Part shown: in pieces, positions 22,837-23,158 of the stretch | Layout: every line of letters starts with the position of its first letter | How positions within the stretch are numbered: the stretch's first letter is position 1 | The notes under the pieces: generated by a model | What the model was told of the DNA's origin: nothing | Database searches by the model: none | The model's input: only the letters and a program-made list of their open reading frames with translations | Position numbers and translations under genes: made by a program | Origin: Spartobacteria bacterium UBA5019 | GTDB taxonomy: Bacteria; Verrucomicrobiota; Verrucomicrobiia; Chthoniobacterales; Terrimicrobiaceae | DNA length: 23,158 bases | Assembly (NCBI GenBank): GCA_002396485.1 | Contig: DGXZ01000044.1 | Span: 1 to 23,158 of the forward strand | Direction of reading: 5' to 3'

Positions 22837-23158
22837 AACCCTGCCGAATTCGTCTGTAACCGAAATTTCGGCCCCACCCGCCCATACCGATCTTCGCCCC
22901 ACGACCACCCCACCATCTCGCCTATAAAAACATCCAATGCCATCCGCGCCTGCTCGCGCGCAAAATCCTGCGCCGAACCGCCGACTGGCAACGACTCCAA
23001 AAACAACCTTGCTGCCACCTCGGGAATTTCGCTTGACTCCGCCCCTGCGCTCTGACAAAACTTCAGAAATCGTTCCAAATGCACGCTCCACCAATACAGC
23101 GTCTTCTCCGCAACCTTCAACCCTCGCCCTTCTACCATCCGCACCACCCACGCCTTCG

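Larger units (their letters stand above)
22079..23158 (-). pseudogene. intI: Integron integrase (IntI-type tyrosine recombinase), disrupted
   Basis: Two separated parts of one integron integrase are visible. The 5' part (22587 to the window edge) has the SAM-like N-terminal domain and the LPVVLSREEVRRLL block that opens the catalytic domain. The 3' part (22079-22420) has WEWQWVFPS, DPRSDVRRRHHVHD, the integron-integrase-specific region, HTLRHSFATHLL, LLGHSDVSTTMIYT and RSPLD. That includes the His-x-x-Arg, His and Tyr catalytic residues. Between them roughly 90-110 residues are missing, including the first catalytic Arg and the Lys. The gap is filled by a 131-bp element and about 37 AT-rich bases carrying stops. 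The two parts are also in different frames. A degenerate repeat copy sits in frame in the 5' part. The start lies beyond the window. Confidence 0.88.

Overview
The window looks like chromosomal DNA of a Verrucomicrobiota-type bacterium. Reasons are moderate to high GC, weak or absent Shine-Dalgarno sequences, a caa3 oxidase operon joined to a b6-type quinol:cytochrome c reductase operon, a short RpoD-like sigma factor, and a broken integron-type integrase. This assignment is inference from gene content; there is no rRNA or other phylogenetic marker here beyond Obg and the sigma factor.

Layout. Positions 142-7116 (minus strand) hold a seven-gene respiratory operon: caa3 oxidase subunits II, I and III, an unassigned multi-pass membrane protein, a diheme cytochrome c lipoprotein, a Rieske protein, and a cytochrome b fused to a cytochrome c domain. 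The last six genes are joined by five successive 4-bp ATGA stop/start overlaps. This suggests a tightly coupled complex III-complex IV unit in which electrons pass through attached c domains instead of a soluble cytochrome c. Positions 7207-8679 encode a periplasmic HtrA/Deg protease. Then come a small two-helix membrane protein with a strong terminator and, divergently, a 550-residue anchored protein of unknown function.

Positions 10793-11555 are a small accessory insertion: a YefM/YoeB-type toxin-antitoxin pair between two 58-bp direct repeats. The repeats are copies of the 3' end of hrpB. One is the real end of hrpB and the other is a remnant abutting the stop codon of the preceding convergent gene. 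hrpB (helicase), phr (photolyase) and a sigma-70 factor follow on the minus strand.

Positions 16567-19347 (plus strand) encode a polyamine ABC importer in the unusual order potC-potD-potB, with no potA ATPase here. After the convergent obg gene comes a class III aminotransferase (20477-21826) resembling putrescine transaminases. Together these suggest polyamine uptake and catabolism.

The right end (22079-23158) is an integron integrase pseudogene. Its middle, including the first catalytic arginine region, is missing. A 131-bp MITE-like element with 28-bp terminal inverted repeats sits at the gap. Relatives of that terminal repeat lie at the stop codon of the cytochrome b gene (116-143) and inside the integrase N-terminal segment (22809-22836). 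They are built of 9-bp units. I did not find a wholly new multi-gene system. The most unusual items are the repeat family, the hrpB-tail-flanked toxin-antitoxin insertion and the coupled respiratory operon with an unassigned membrane subunit.
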